Assembly: GCF_000275725.1 (NCBI RefSeq)
Contig: NZ_AJTS01000044.1
Span: forward strand, 1-64,000
DNA from: Vreelandella stevensii S18214
GTDB taxonomy: Bacteria > Pseudomonadota > Gammaproteobacteria > Pseudomonadales > Halomonadaceae
Direction: 5' to 3'
Length of the DNA stretch: 64,000 nt
In this document: in pieces, positions 21,235 to 30,945 of the stretch
Layout of the letters: the number at the start of each line of letters is the position of its first letter
How positions within the stretch are numbered: the stretch's first letter is position 1
Notes under the pieces: generated by a model
Databases searched by the model: none
The model's input: the letters and a program-made list of their open reading frames with translations, nothing else
What the model was told of the DNA's origin: nothing
Program-made: the position numbers and the translations under genes

Positions 21235-21378
21235 GATGATCCCGGAAGACGCTCGCTAAGCATTATGCCTGACACGGGTAATTACGAAGAAATGAACAGG
21301 CTCACCGTAGGAGCCTATCTCCTGGTTTTGCTAACTGCTGATTCGCACACCATGCATCATTTGCATGATGATATACAG

Positions 21379-24243
21379 CTATGCGTATAAGTCTACACGC
21401 CCATCTGGGGATACGCTTACCAGGCTATCAGCGCTGTGCGGCTGGTTGTGCTCATTGGCCATGTCGCTTTCATCACCACGCTGTCCAGGCCCGCGTTGAT
21501 GCTCGAACCTCTGGTCCCCAGCACCCTGGTCGCCTACGAACGTATCGCTTAACGTAATCCCTTGCTCTGCAAGCATCTCGCGTAGCTGTGGAATAGCTTG
21601 CTCCAGGACTTGTCTGACATGTGCATGTGCGGATAGAAATTGAGCCTGTGTGCCCTGTTCTGTCATTTTTAAAGAAACAGAGAGCGGGCCCAGGTCAGAG
21701 GGGTTTAGTTTCATTTGAATATGCTGTTCCCCACCGCGTGTAATGAAGTGAAGTAGTTGCTGACCAAACTGCGGGGGCCATGCAGGGCTTGAAACCAGGG
21801 CCGGTAACGCTACCAATTGAGCAGGTGTCGCAGTCGACAGCTGGCTGCCTGCTGTGGAGGTAGCCATGGGTAATAAAGTAGTTGGTTCACCCGATGTCGC
21901 TATGGGTTTTTGTGATCCATCGTCCTGTGGGTAAGGCATCGAGGCCGCCACAATAGGGCTACCGGAAAGAGTAACATTCGGCAGCGTTGACCAGGTATTG
22001 ACCAACTCCGTCGAAAGTGAGGTCGGGGGGGGCTGAGTTGCCATGAACATTGCAGGCGAGGACGGCTCTGGCCGTGGCGTATGGCCCTGGATCGCAGATA
22101 AGGTATCAGCGGTGTTTGCTACCGAAGAGGTTGCCTGTGCGGCGGGCCATGATTGAGCGGAATAGCTTGATACCAGCGAGATACGCTGAGCAATTTCGTC
22201 TAGCTCAGTCAATGGCTGAGTCGGCTGGACAGAAGCATGGCTGCTGGCCGACTGCTGTGTTGGCGATAGCAGTGTTAAGGGACTGGACCGTGGAAAGCGA
22301 TCCTCTAAAGGATACGCGCGTGGATTATCCTCGGCGACGGCAAGCGAACCCGGGCTCAGCAGTTGGTACAAAGTCCGCAAACCGGCCGTGATCTTCGCCA
22401 CTTCGATCTTCGCCACTTCGGTTGTGAGTGCCTCGCCGTTGGTGATGAATGAGGTGAACGGTGTCGGCGATATAGCAGACTTGGCAGAGCCTTGTGCGTC
22501 AGGCGCAGTCGTCGTCAACAGGCGTGCTGTTGGCTCGTCAAGGTAAACTGCGCGTGTATCGCTGGATGATGACGCTGAAGTCAACGCCACGATCATATCG
22601 GCAAGGGCATCACGTATTTCGGCAAGACGGGCGCTATCTGTCAGCGTTTCGCTGTTGGTGGCCTGTGTGTCAGGCAAGAGCGCCGGCTCAGCAGGGGTTT
22701 GTGCGTCAGGCGCAGTGGTTGCCAGGCGTGCTGTTGGCTCGTCAAGGTAGACTGCGCGTGTATCGCTGGATGATGACGCTGAAGTCAACGCCACGATCAT
22801 ATCGGCAAGGGCATCACGTATTTCGGCAAGACGGGCGCTATCTGTCAGCGTTTCGCTGTTGGTGGCCTGTGAGTTCGATGTGTCAGGCAAGAGCGCCGGC
22901 TCAGCAGGGGTTTGTACGTCAGGCGCTGCGGTTGCCAGGCGGGCTGTTGGCTCGTCAAGATAGGCTGCGCGTGAATCGCTGGATGATGACGCTGAAGTCA
23001 ACGCCACGATCATATCGGCAATGGCATCACGTATTTCTGCGAGGCTGGCTGCGTTTACGGAGACTGAGGATGGCCGGCTGAAAAGTAATGTAAGGGCATC
23101 CTGCTCATCTGCGGTGCTGGCCAAGGTGGGGCGCGCTCCAGGTGCACGAGCGGTCTGTTCAGGCGTCGACGATGCCTCTAACGAATCGTTGGAAGTGCCG
23201 GGGAGGGCTGTCGGAACAGCTTGCACCCTTTCGCTATCCGTTGGTTTTACGATGGAGCCATCTGCGTTTGTTACGTGCCGAGTAGTATCAAGCGCTATGG
23301 ATCCCTGCTGTGGAGCCGGCACTGCTTGAGTGGGGCGGCGACTCAGACTCTCCAGGCTAGAGGCGATTGATGCGAGTGTTTCAGCCAATACCAGGTCACG
23401 TGACGATAGTGAAGCGGGTGTCAGGGGCTGTGAGGGGTCCTCTGACAATGATTGTGTATTCTGCCGCTCTGCTGATGGAGATGTCGTCAGTGGCTCCAAC
23501 ACAGTCTGAGCTTTGAAAGAGTCTGGGGCGCCAACAATGTCTTGTGCTTGTGAGGAGTGATTCTCAGGTATTGCACTGGGGGTTAATCTGGCCACTGCCT
23601 GAAGCACCATAGTTGCGATGGTATCTACAGACGGGAGCTGCTTATTTGCCGAGGTCGTCTTCGCAGTTGCTGGTAGTGCCTGACCTGCTTGCATGGGGGG
23701 CTGCTGTGCCACTATATCTCGGGCAGCAGACAATGCCGTGCTGGTACGGTCCTGCGGTTGGGCGAGTGCCTGCAGGTGAGCGATTGAATGCGCTAACTGT
23801 TTTTCTGATGATATCGAAAGAGCGCTTGCTGTGCCGCGCGCTGCTTCCGAAAGCGCTTGATGCGTATTCAAGCCAGCGAAGAGCGCGGCGACCGAGTCAC
23901 TGGACTCGCTGGGAGCAAACCTGGAAAGCATGCTTGATGCAGGCAGTGACAGTGAGGCCCCTGGCGAGGGAGTGGCGCTGGACAATGTTGCATGACTGGC
24001 AAAGCCAGGCTGACGATAGTGAGCCGTGGGGGCATCGTGCTCTAAACCTGATGAGAAGGGTGCTCCCCTGTTGGCAAGTGTTGCCAGGTCGTCTGGCATT
24101 GGGGTGCGCCCCATGCGTGATGCCTCTAGCATGCTTTGATGAAACGCACCATGTAAAGGGCTCCCCTCGTTCTCTCTAGGCAGGACAGCCGGGCTGAGGC
24201 TCTGGCCATTGTTGGATAAAAATAGTTGAGCGATAGGATGCAT
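21379..24243 (-). CDS. fliK: Flagellar hook-length control protein FliK (very long, with internal repeats)
   Basis: Molecular ruler that measures hook length and then switches FlhB from hook to filament export. The C-terminal switch domain is clear near the end: GEQHIQMKLNPSDLGPLSVS then LKMTEQGTQAQFLSAHAHVR and VLEQAIPQLREMLAEQGITL. The product is 954 residues, about twice the usual 375-480, because the Ser/Thr/Ala/Pro-rich ruler part is expanded and contains three near-identical repeats of about 70 residues (DNA 22494-23046). The TTG at 24267 would overlap fliJ; the ATG at 24243 gives the family start MHPIAQLF. It lies 20 bp after fliJ. Ruler length normally scales with hook length, so a long hook is a possible consequence, but that is inference. 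Confidence 0.93.
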   Translation of the reverse strand: MHPIAQLFLSNNGQSLSPAVLPRENEGSPLHGAFHQSMLEASRMGRTPMPDDLATLANRGAPFSSGLEHDAPTAHYRQPGFASHATLSSATPSPGASLSLPASSMLSRFAPSESSDSVAALFAGLNTHQALSEAARGTASALSISSEKQLAHSIAHLQALAQPQDRTSTALSAARDIVAQQPPMQAGQALPATAKTTSANKQLPSVDTIATMVLQAVARLTPSAIPENHSSQAQDIVGAPDSFKAQTVLEPLTTSPSAERQNTQSLSEDPSQPLTPASLSSRDLVLAETLASIASSLESLSRRPTQAVPAPQQGSIALDTTRHVTNADGSIVKPTDSERVQAVPTALPGTSNDSLEASSTPEQTARAPGARPTLASTADEQDALTLLFSRPSSVSVNAASLAEIRDAIADMIVALTSASSSSDSRAAYLDEPTARLATAAPDVQTPAEPALLPDTSNSQATNSETLTDSARLAEIRDALADMIVALTSASSSSDTRAVYLDEPTARLATTAPDAQTPAEPALLPDTQATNSETLTDSARLAEIRDALADMIVALTSASSSSDTRAVYLDEPTARLLTTTAPDAQGSAKSAISPTPFTSFITNGEALTTEVAKIEVAKITAGLRTLYQLLSPGSLAVAEDNPRAYPLEDRFPRSSPLTLLSPTQQSASSHASVQPTQPLTELDEIAQRISLVSSYSAQSWPAAQATSSVANTADTLSAIQGHTPRPEPSSPAMFMATQPPPTSLSTELVNTWSTLPNVTLSGSPIVAASMPYPQDDGSQKPIATSGEPTTLLPMATSTAGSQLSTATPAQLVALPALVSSPAWPPQFGQQLLHFITRGGEQHIQMKLNPSDLGPLSVSLKMTEQGTQAQFLSAHAHVRQVLEQAIPQLREMLAEQGITLSDTFVGDQGAGDQRFEHQRGPGQRGDESDMANEHNQPHSADSLVSVSPDGRVDLYA
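22494..23046 (-). repeat. Three tandem in-frame repeats inside fliK
   Basis: Direct repeats with periods of 207 bp (22494 to 22701) and 213 bp (22701 to 22914); the third copy runs to about 23046. Both periods are multiples of 3 (69 and 71 codons), so the frame is kept. Each unit encodes AEIRDA(I/L)ADMIVALTSA, SSSSD(S/T)RA, YLDEPTARL and TPAEPALLPDT-type segments. Two copies differ by about one base over roughly 140 nt plus a 6-bp indel, so the duplication is recent. Confidence 0.95.
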
Positions 24244-24263
24244 TGGGTGTCCCCGGGACGGCG

Positions 24264-24716
24264 TCAAAGTGGCTTATCAGGGCTCTGACGAGCCATACGG
24301 TTAGTGACCAACTCATCGTTAGCTTTTTGTTCATGCCTTGCCTGACGTCGATGCTCCTCCAGTAAGCGTCGTGAAGCCAGTGTATCGTAAGAAGAGAGCC
24401 GACGCTGCTCCTGCTGCCAGTTCTGCTGGCTTTGCTGTACGCGTTTCTGTTGCGCTGCCAGGGCTTGACGTGCTCGGCTCAGTGCCGCATCGAGAGACGC
24501 CAGAAATTGCTGATAGTTATACATGGTGGCAGGGTCGATACCTTCTCTCATCGCCTGCTGCAGGCGTTCGGCGTACTCCACACGATAACGGCTCAGTGAC
24601 GCTAGCTGCGCCTCCGTTTGCTGTTCCGTTTGACGCTCCTGAGCTAGCAGCTTTCCCGCCTGGTCCCGCGCATCACGCGCCAGGTCGGTCAACATGTCGA
24701 TCTGATGGTTACTCAT
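24264..24716 (-). CDS. fliJ: Flagellar export protein FliJ
   Basis: Coiled-coil stalk protein of the flagellar export ATPase complex; it links FliI to FlhA. It has 150 residues and is nearly all charged helix, very rich in Gln, Arg and Leu, with the family motif YRVEYAERLQQAMREGIDPA (about 43-62) followed by QQFLASLDAALSRARQAL. The start lies directly at the fliI stop (24717). Confidence 0.93.
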   Translation of the reverse strand: MSNHQIDMLTDLARDARDQAGKLLAQERQTEQQTEAQLASLSRYRVEYAERLQQAMREGIDPATMYNYQQFLASLDAALSRARQALAAQQKRVQQSQQNWQQEQRRLSSYDTLASRRLLEEHRRQARHEQKANDELVTNRMARQSPDKPL

Positions 24717-26105
24717 TTAGCCTCCCACCACCGTGCGTAGCGCCTGGCGAGACTCGGCCAGCGTTGCGCACTCATCAATGTTTTGTTGTAAAAAGCGTTC
24801 CAGGCTTGGAAAGCGGTTGACCGCCTCGTCCAGTCTGGGGTCGTGTCCTGGGCTATAGGCGCCCACACTGATCAGGTCTCGGTTGCGCTGATAGCGCGAG
24901 AAGATCTGCTTGAAGGTGCGTGCTTCTTGCTGTTGCTCGGGCGTGACGATGGCCGTCATGGCGCGACTGATCGAGGCTTCGATATCGATGGCGGGATAGT
25001 GACCAGCCTCCGCCAGGGTGCGCGACAGCACGATATGGCCATCCAGTATGGCGCGGGCAGAATCGGCAATGGGATCCTGCTGGTCGTCGCCTTCCGTCAG
25101 TACGGTGTAAAAGGCAGTAATAGAGCCGCCGCCGCGCTCTGCGTTACCGGCTCGCTCTACCAGCCCCGGTAACTTGGCAAATACGGAAGGTGGATACCCC
25201 TTGGTGGCAGGAGGCTCACCAATGGCCAGTGCAATCTCGCGTTGGGCCATGGCGTAGCGGGTAAGCGAATCCATGATCAGCAGGACATTGCGCCCTGAGT
25301 CGCGAAAGCTCTCCGCAATGCGCGTGGCGTAGGCTGCCCCTTGCAGGCGCTGCAACGGCGAGGTGTCCGCAGGTGCGGCGACCACGACGGCACGTCGACG
25401 ACCTTCCGGGCCCAGTATGTTGTCAATGAAGTCCTGTACTTCGCGGCCACGCTCGCCAATCAGGCCGACCACGATCACGTCCGCTTCGGTATAGCGTGCC
25501 ATCATGCCCAGCAGGACGGATTTGCCCACCCCGGAGCCCGCAAACAGGCCCATCCGCTGCCCTCTACCCACACTCAACAGCGCATTGATGGCACGAATGC
25601 CTACATCGATTTGTGCTTCGATGGGCGCTCGAGACAGCGGGTTCAAGGGCCTCGAGCTGAGCGTCGTGCGTGGCGCTTCCTCGAGGTTTTCTCGGTCATC
25701 GAGGGGCGTGCCGTTGCCATCGAGTACCCGCCCAAGCAGTTCGTCGCCCATTGGGAAGCGGCGCGCGCTATGCCCGTTGCCATCGACCAGCGGTGTGACA
25801 CGAGCGCCGGGCATCAAGCCGGAAATCTCTTCAAGTGGCATCAGGAAAAGCTTTTCGCCTGAAAAGCCAACGACTTCCGCTTCGGCAAATTTATCGCTGT
25901 CGTTCAAGCGACCATCGGCGCCGGGTAATTCAATGTGGCAGGCGCTCCCGACGGCGACGCGTAACCCGACGACTTCTATGACCATGCCCGTGGCCCTGAC
26001 GACCCTACCGCTGGTGCGGTAGTGAGGCAGGCGGCTGATGCGCTGAGTGGTGCGCTGAAGGGCTTTACGCCAACGGTGCTGATGCGGGCAGGAGAGCGAG
26101 TTCAT
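24717..26105 (-). CDS. fliI: Flagellum-specific ATPase FliI
   Basis: F1-beta-like ATPase of the flagellar type III export apparatus. It has 462 residues. Walker A AGSGVGKS is at 189-196, Walker B is in [20 protein letters not shown], and the family string [20 protein letters not shown] with [20 protein letters not shown] follows. The open frame runs upstream to 26294 inside fliH, but the ATG at 26105 gives the normal family start and a 4-bp gap after fliH. Cooperates with FliH and FliJ, encoded on either side. Confidence 0.97.
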   Translation of the reverse strand: MNSLSCPHQHRWRKALQRTTQRISRLPHYRTSGRVVRATGMVIEVVGLRVAVGSACHIELPGADGRLNDSDKFAEAEVVGFSGEKLFLMPLEEISGLMPGARVTPLVDGNGHSARRFPMGDELLGRVLDGNGTPLDDRENLEEAPRTTLSSRPLNPLSRAPIEAQIDVGIRAINALLSVGRGQRMGLFAGSGVGKSVLLGMMARYTEADVIVVGLIGERGREVQDFIDNILGPEGRRRAVVVAAPADTSPLQRLQGAAYATRIAESFRDSGRNVLLIMDSLTRYAMAQREIALAIGEPPATKGYPPSVFAKLPGLVERAGNAERGGGSITAFYTVLTEGDDQQDPIADSARAILDGHIVLSRTLAEAGHYPAIDIEASISRAMTAIVTPEQQQEARTFKQIFSRYQRNRDLISVGAYSPGHDPRLDEAVNRFPSLERFLQQNIDECATLAESRQALRTVVGG

Positions 26106-26109
26106 CGTA

Positions 26110-26865
26110 TCAACCTGCGGAGGGAGCGCTATTGCGCTTGCGCAGCTGTGTCTGGACGCTTTGCCAGCGACTTTCAAAGGTTGCGTCCAGCTCCCCTTGA
26201 GCGCTGGTGACTCGACAGCCTCCACGGGAGAGTTGATCATCAGGCTGGAGTACCCACTGGGCAGCTTCCAGCTCACTCCCCAGGTGTTTTTCAACGAGGG
26301 TGTGGTCTGTCGGGTTCAGCCATAGGCGTTGCTTACCTACCAGAGGCGGTTCAGTGTGTAGAAGCTCACGCACGATCTGCAGGATGTGGTCAGGGTGTTC
26401 ATCAAGCGCACCACCGGCCAGCTGCTTGCCAGTCGCTAGCGCCAGCTCGGCAAGATCATGGGCGATGGTGTCGTCCAGGCGCTCGAGTGCCTCGGAAAAC
26501 TGCTTTGCCAAGGATGCCAGTGGCGCTAACGCTTTTTTCAACTGTGCATTGAGCTCCTCGGTCGCTTGTGCACGGCCCTCCTCAAGCCCCTTGGTCAGCC
26601 CTTCTTCATGGCCGCGTGACAGGCCGGCCTGGTACCCCTCTTCTTCGGCCGCCTCGCGAATCTGCTCATAAATTCTTTGACGCTCCTGCTCTTCACGGGC
26701 GCGTGCTTCTGCAGCGGCTCGTTTAGCCGCTTCGACCTTGCGTTGGTGTGCCGTTGGGCCTTGTCCGCGGTCATTATCCGACGCTTGTGAGGCGAGCAGC
26801 TCCTCCATTTGCCAGCGGCGCCACTGGCCGTGGCGGTCGAACTCGGGTGAGTGAGTATTAGACAT
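26110..26865 (-). CDS. fliH: Flagellar export regulator FliH
   Basis: Peripheral stalk of the export ATPase; it holds FliI at the C-ring through FliN. It has 251 residues. The long charged helix (about 40-110) contains the GxxxG-rich stretch [20 protein letters not shown] typical of FliH. The C-terminal part (about 120-245) is the FliH/V-ATPase E-like domain ending near [18 protein letters not shown]. Several starts are possible. The ATG at 26865 has GGTGGAG 9 nt upstream and overlaps fliG by 8 bp, so it is preferred over the GTG at 26880 and the ATGs at 26871-26874. Confidence 0.94.
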   Translation of the reverse strand: MSNTHSPEFDRHGQWRRWQMEELLASQASDNDRGQGPTAHQRKVEAAKRAAAEARAREEQERQRIYEQIREAAEEEGYQAGLSRGHEEGLTKGLEEGRAQATEELNAQLKKALAPLASLAKQFSEALERLDDTIAHDLAELALATGKQLAGGALDEHPDHILQIVRELLHTEPPLVGKQRLWLNPTDHTLVEKHLGSELEAAQWVLQPDDQLSRGGCRVTSAQGELDATFESRWQSVQTQLRKRNSAPSAG

Positions 26866-27868
26866 ACTCATCATCTCCACCGGCTAGCACAATTTCGCCT
26901 GAGTCGGCCAAGCGCCGCACGATCTGCAAAATGGCTTTTTGCTCGGTTTCCACTTGCGACACCCGGATGGGACCGCGGGCTTCCATGTCTTCGCGTACCA
27001 GATCGGCAGCACGCTGCGACATGTTGCGCAGGAACTTGTCCACCAGTGCGTCCTGGGCTCCCTTGAGTGCCACCACCAGTGAGTTGGTTTCCACTTCCTG
27101 AAGCACCATCTGAATGGCACGATTGTCCAGGTCGAGCAAGTTTTCGAACAGGAACATTTCGTCGATGATCTTTTGGGCCAGATCTTCGCTGTGAGAGCGC
27201 ACCGTCTCGATGGCGACTTCTTCCTGGGACGAGTTCATCAGGTTGAGAATCTCGGCAGCGGTTCTCACGCCGCCCATCTTGCTGCGCTTGAGGTTCTGGC
27301 CGTCCAGCATGCTGGTGAGCACTTCGGTCAGCTCCTGCAGGGCTGCCGGTTGAACACCGCTAAAGGTGGCAATACGCAGTACGACATCGTTGCGTAGCTT
27401 CTCTTCGAACAGTTCGAGAATGTCAGCCGCCTGGTGACGATCCAGATGCACCAGAATGGTCGCGATGATCTGGGGGTGCTCGTCACGAATCAGCTCGGAC
27501 ACCATGGAAGCTTCCATGAGGTTGAGCGCATCGATACCAGAGTTGTTGCCCGTAGATTCGAGAATGTCCTCGATTAGACTGGTGGCGCGCTCGCTGCCCA
27601 ATGCCTTGGTTAGGACGGAGCGGATATGCTCGCTGGAGTTGAGGTTCAGTGCGACAAACTCTTCGGTTTCCCGATGGAACGCCTCCAGCACGGCCTTCAT
27701 ATCTTCATGCGACACTTGATGCAGTCGTGCCATCTCGGTGCTGATCTCCTGCACCTCGCCGGCGCTGAGAAACTTGAATACCTCGGCGGCGCTGTCTTCG
27801 TCCAGGGCCAGCAATAGAATGGCGCTTTTACGTGCTCCGCTCATCTCCGTGATGCTAGTCATTGGCAT
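26858..27868 (-). CDS. fliG: Flagellar motor switch protein FliG
   Basis: C-ring rotor protein that contacts MotA and transmits torque. It has 336 residues, the usual length. It starts with SGARKSAILLLALDEDSAAE. The middle domain has ASMVSELIRDEHPQIIATIL with HPQ, the EHPQ motif. The C-terminal torque helix region includes AQKIIDEMFLFENLLDLDNR then VLQEVETNSLVVALKGAQDA, with the charged residues that meet the stator. The start (ATG 27868, or 27862) overlaps fliF. Confidence 0.97.
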   Translation of the reverse strand: MPMTSITEMSGARKSAILLLALDEDSAAEVFKFLSAGEVQEISTEMARLHQVSHEDMKAVLEAFHRETEEFVALNLNSSEHIRSVLTKALGSERATSLIEDILESTGNNSGIDALNLMEASMVSELIRDEHPQIIATILVHLDRHQAADILELFEEKLRNDVVLRIATFSGVQPAALQELTEVLTSMLDGQNLKRSKMGGVRTAAEILNLMNSSQEEVAIETVRSHSEDLAQKIIDEMFLFENLLDLDNRAIQMVLQEVETNSLVVALKGAQDALVDKFLRNMSQRAADLVREDMEARGPIRVSQVETEQKAILQIVRRLADSGEIVLAGGDDEYV

Positions 27869-29612
27869 TCATCCAGCTGCGGATAATCATGGCCACCATG
27901 CGTGGGTCTTCCTGGGCCATTTCGCGCAGATCATTGAGATTGTGTTCATACAGTGATGTCTTGCGTCGACGTTTGGGCTTGCCGCTGTAGGTGTCCCCGT
28001 CATTGACATCACCGTCTCTTTCATCAACATCACTGTCATCGTCACTGCCGACACTGGTGTTCAAAATACCACCGGGCGTCGCTGTGGCCACCAAAGGCGG
28101 CTGTGTGTAGCGTTTGATCAGCGGGCGAAGAATCAACCAGTAAAGCAGGAAAGCCACCAGCGCCACCAGCAAGTAGCGACCCAAATTGGCTGCCATGGCC
28201 AATGTGTCTGGCTGCTGCCACCAGACGGTTTCAGTGCGTGGGTCTTCATCGATAGCAAACGGCGTATTGACGATTTCGACCTGGTCTCCGCGTTGACCAG
28301 AGAACCCCATGGCTTGCTGAACCAGGCGCTCCAGCTGTGCCACTTCTTCAGCACTGAGGGCGACTTGCTCGGTCCCCCCCTCTTCATTGGTGACCGTACG
28401 GAAATTCACCACCACAGCCGCTGTCAGGCGCTCTATCTGTCCCAGGCGGTGCTGGATGTGCTCGATGCTGCGATCGACCTCGTAATTGACGACATCTTCC
28501 TGGCGCAAGTTGCGCAAGGCACCTGGCTCAGTTGTCGTATCCTCTGCATTGTCATCGGGTTGGTTGATAGGGGAGGGGGCAACGCCTGGCGGCGTATTAC
28601 TCAGCGCGCCGGGAATGCCTGACGCCAGCGGGTCATCTCCATCGTACGACAGGCTTAGCTGGCGGCTACGTACGGCTGACTCGTTGGGGGTCTGGTTGGG
28701 GCGATAGCGTTCTGAGGTCTCTTCGCGGCGCGAAAAATCGATTTGTGCAGCGACCTGCGCGCGGACGTTGTCGCGACCTACTATCGGCAGCAGAATGTTT
28801 TCGATGCGCTGCTGATAAGAGCGCTCGACTTCCGTAATGTAAGCAAGCTGGGTGCCGTCCAGGTCATTGCCCTGCTGTGAGTTAGCGGTCAGCAGACGCC
28901 CATTTTGATCCACAACGGTTACGTTTTCGGTGGAAAGCTCCGGAACACTACTAGAGACCATGTGGACAATGGCGCTGACCTGTCCCTCTCCAAGAACGCG
29001 CCCGGGCAGCAGTGTCAAGACGACGGACGCCTTGGCGGGCTCTCGGTCACGTATGAAGACAGATGGCTTGGCCATGGATATGTGAACGCGCACGCGCTCC
29101 ACGGGGCCCAGAGATTCAATCGAGCGTGCCAGCTCGCCTTCCAGACCGCGTTGAAAATTGACCTGTTCGGCGAACTGACTGATCCCGAAAGCCTGGTTGT
29201 CCATCAGTTCCAGCCCAAGGTTGCCGCCTCTGGGAAGCCCTTGCTCGGCAAGCTGGAGTCTTAACGTGTGTACTTGAGCGCTTGGCACCAGTAGGGCCTG
29301 ACCGCCTTGACCGAACTGGTAAGGCACGCCGCGGCTGTCCAATTCGGCAATGATGCGCCCACCGTCCGCTTCGTTCAGGTTGCTGTAGAGTACACGGTAC
29401 TCTGGGCTGCTGGCCCACATGAAAAGCGCAGCCACCACCGCGATGGAAGCTGCTGAAGCGATCAAGACAACCACCAGCGGATTGCCTCGCAGTTGCTTCA
29501 TTGCGCGTTCGAGGGCTGATGGGGATGCGGATTCGCTAGAAGACACCCCGCTTTGCGAAGCGTTTGCTGTCGTACTGTTTGGACGGCCTGCCGTAGCACC
29601 GGTTTCGCTCAT
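27855..29612 (-). CDS. fliF: Flagellar MS-ring protein FliF
   Basis: Forms the inner-membrane MS ring, the base of the flagellum. It has 585 residues: a first transmembrane helix (NPLVVVLIASAASIAVVAAL), ring-building motifs with YRVLYSNLNEADGGRIIAEL and GVPYQFGQGGQALLVPSAQV, a central beta-collar insertion and a second transmembrane helix (RYLLVALVAFLLYWLILRPL). The C-terminal tail binds FliG, with LYEHNLNDLREMAQEDPRMV then IRSWMN. The frame is open to 29690, but the ATG at 29612 follows a GGAGGG ribosome-binding site. First gene of fliFGHIJK, divergent from fliE. Confidence 0.96.
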   Translation of the reverse strand: MSETGATAGRPNSTTANASQSGVSSSESASPSALERAMKQLRGNPLVVVLIASAASIAVVAALFMWASSPEYRVLYSNLNEADGGRIIAELDSRGVPYQFGQGGQALLVPSAQVHTLRLQLAEQGLPRGGNLGLELMDNQAFGISQFAEQVNFQRGLEGELARSIESLGPVERVRVHISMAKPSVFIRDREPAKASVVLTLLPGRVLGEGQVSAIVHMVSSSVPELSTENVTVVDQNGRLLTANSQQGNDLDGTQLAYITEVERSYQQRIENILLPIVGRDNVRAQVAAQIDFSRREETSERYRPNQTPNESAVRSRQLSLSYDGDDPLASGIPGALSNTPPGVAPSPINQPDDNAEDTTTEPGALRNLRQEDVVNYEVDRSIEHIQHRLGQIERLTAAVVVNFRTVTNEEGGTEQVALSAEEVAQLERLVQQAMGFSGQRGDQVEIVNTPFAIDEDPRTETVWWQQPDTLAMAANLGRYLLVALVAFLLYWLILRPLIKRYTQPPLVATATPGGILNTSVGSDDDSDVDERDGDVNDGDTYSGKPKRRRKTSLYEHNLNDLREMAQEDPRMVAMIIRSWMNAND

Positions 29613-29768
29613 GCATCCCTCCAGCAGGGTTGGCAAAACGGGTGTAGGCCCAGGCGCATCACCAAAGAAGGCATAGGCTATTTCCGTCAATCGCGGTGAT
29701 CCGCCAAGTAATCAGGGGCGGAATTGTGATGAACGCCATTATGATGAGGTGCGTCCACCATAAATGAA

Positions 29769-29787
29769 CGAAAAGCCTGGCTTTTCG
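29769..29787. promoter_or_regulatory. Palindrome in the fliF-fliE divergent promoter region
   Basis: cgaaaagcc, one base, ggcttttcg: a 9-bp perfect inverted repeat about 160 bp before fliF and 82 bp before fliE. It could be an operator for a dimeric regulator. No sigma-28 promoter was found in this 257-bp region, which fits class II control by FlhDC, but I cannot assign a binding protein. Confidence 0.4.
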
Positions 29788-29869
29788 CACGCATTTGTTC
29801 GTATGAGTGGGGGCGTGTCAGTGGTAGGCTCTTGCCAATACTTTGTCATCTACGATTTGAGGAGTTGGT

Positions 29870-30196
29870 ATGAGTGCGCCCCCCCTGCAGTCTGCTCTAC
29901 AGCAAATGCATAGCTTGGCAGCGCAGGCTGCTCAGCCCGTTCGTGGTGAGCAGGTCTCGACGGTCGTGGGGCAAGCTGGATTCGGCAGTGAACTACAGGC
30001 GTCTATCCAGAGAATCAATCGTTTACAGCAGTCAGCCAATGCCAAGGCGATGGCCTTTCAGGCGGGAGAGCCGAATATTGAGCTCAACGATGTCATGGTG
30101 GATATGCAAAAAGCCAGCGTGGCCTTCCAGATGGGTATGCAGGTGCGTAACCGGTTGGTGACTGCTTACCGAGACGTCATGAATATGCAGGTGTAA
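29870..30196 (+). CDS. fliE: Flagellar hook-basal body adapter FliE
   Basis: Joins the MS ring to the proximal rod. It has 108 residues, the usual size. The C-terminal half holds the FliE motif AGEPNIELNDVMVDMQKASV followed by FQMGMQVRNRLVTAYRDVMN. The ribosome-binding site GAGGAG is 6 nt before the ATG. It stands alone on the plus strand, divergent from fliF, as in many gammaproteobacteria. Confidence 0.96.
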   Translation: MSAPPLQSALQQMHSLAAQAAQPVRGEQVSTVVGQAGFGSELQASIQRINRLQQSANAKAMAFQAGEPNIELNDVMVDMQKASVAFQMGMQVRNRLVTAYRDVMNMQV

Positions 30197-30312
30197 GGTG
30201 ACGTACAGAGCGTGATGCTGTGGTGCCGCAACGCTAGAAAGCGCCATCAGTAGGAGCGCTATTTTGTAGTGTTTTTGTCCTGTGGCTATCGTGAGGTTCA
30301 CTATGTTATGGG

Positions 30313-30340
30313 GTTGCCAGCGCAAAAGAGCGCTGGCAAC
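30313..30340. terminator. Hairpin between convergent fliE and flaG-like genes
   Basis: A perfect 11-bp inverted repeat (gttgccagcgc and its complement) with the loop aaaaga, one base beyond the stop codon of the flaG-like gene. It can serve both convergent transcripts. No clear T run follows on either strand, so efficiency is uncertain. Confidence 0.7.
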
Positions 30341-30341
30341 G

Positions 30342-30698
30342 TCATACGTTCAAGGAAATCAGGTTGCCCTGTAGCTCTCCCAGTCGCTCTGCCATCGTAA
30401 TGACCTCCTCGGCAGGAATTTGGCGAATGACATCGCCGGTTTCGCTGTCGATGACGCGGGTAATGATGCGTGAGGAGTCCTCGCTGATATCGAACTCGAG
30501 TCCGCGTGCCCTCATGGCTTCATTGATACGCTGTATCGGTTCCAGGAGTTCTTCCCTTGTCGTGCTCAATGCCAACGACTGATGTTCCTCCTGGGTGGGG
30601 GCGGTCAGCTCGGGAGGCGTGCGTATTGGTCGCTCCTGTGAGCCGGGAATACTTGACGTGGCGACCGCTAGGTCGATTGGCAGTGGGCCCATAAACAA
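30342..30698 (-). CDS. flaG: FlaG-family flagellar protein
   Basis: Small protein of 118 residues of the FlaG family. In Pseudomonas and Vibrio, flaG lies near flagellin genes and affects filament length; the biochemical role is unclear. The N-terminal 50 residues are polar and variable. The conserved part is about 50-110: ARGLEFDISEDSSRIITRVI then DSETGDVIRQIPAEEVITMA. A perfect sigma-28 promoter lies 82 bp upstream (30780-30806), so this is a late gene. Unlike in those genera, no flagellin or fliD lies next to it. Confidence 0.9.
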   Translation of the reverse strand: MFMGPLPIDLAVATSSIPGSQERPIRTPPELTAPTQEEHQSLALSTTREELLEPIQRINEAMRARGLEFDISEDSSRIITRVIDSETGDVIRQIPAEEVITMAERLGELQGNLISLNV

Positions 30699-30779
30699 CG
30701 TTCCTCTTTGCTAAGCCATTCAAGGCTGGGTAACGTAAACTTAGAGGCCGATGCAGGTGTTGGATAGCCTCCAACAGAG

Positions 30780-30806
30780 TTATCGGCGAGATGTTCACAA
30801 ACTTTA
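30780..30806 (-). promoter_or_regulatory. Perfect-consensus sigma-28 promoter of the flaG-like gene
   Basis: On the minus strand: TAAAGTTT, 11 nt (gtgaacatctc), GCCGATAA. This matches the FliA consensus at all 16 positions and is the strongest such site in the window. It directs transcription left into the flaG-like gene with a leader of about 75 nt, and it is divergent from the PilZ-HD gene. Confidence 0.95.
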
Positions 30807-30945
30807 TCTTTTTCAGTATAGACAAAAAGAAAAGCCTGATAGGCAGTAATCGGCATGCGGAGCCATTGGGGCTTCTGCTATGCTCGGTTCCCTTATATCA
30901 AGGGTGGGTTCACATGACCACCGCGGCTGTGAAAGCGAGGCACGC

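Noticed and set aside
22494-23046. CRISPR-like repeat array
   Set aside because: The repeats are about 207-213 bp, adjacent without unique spacers, and in the fliK reading frame.
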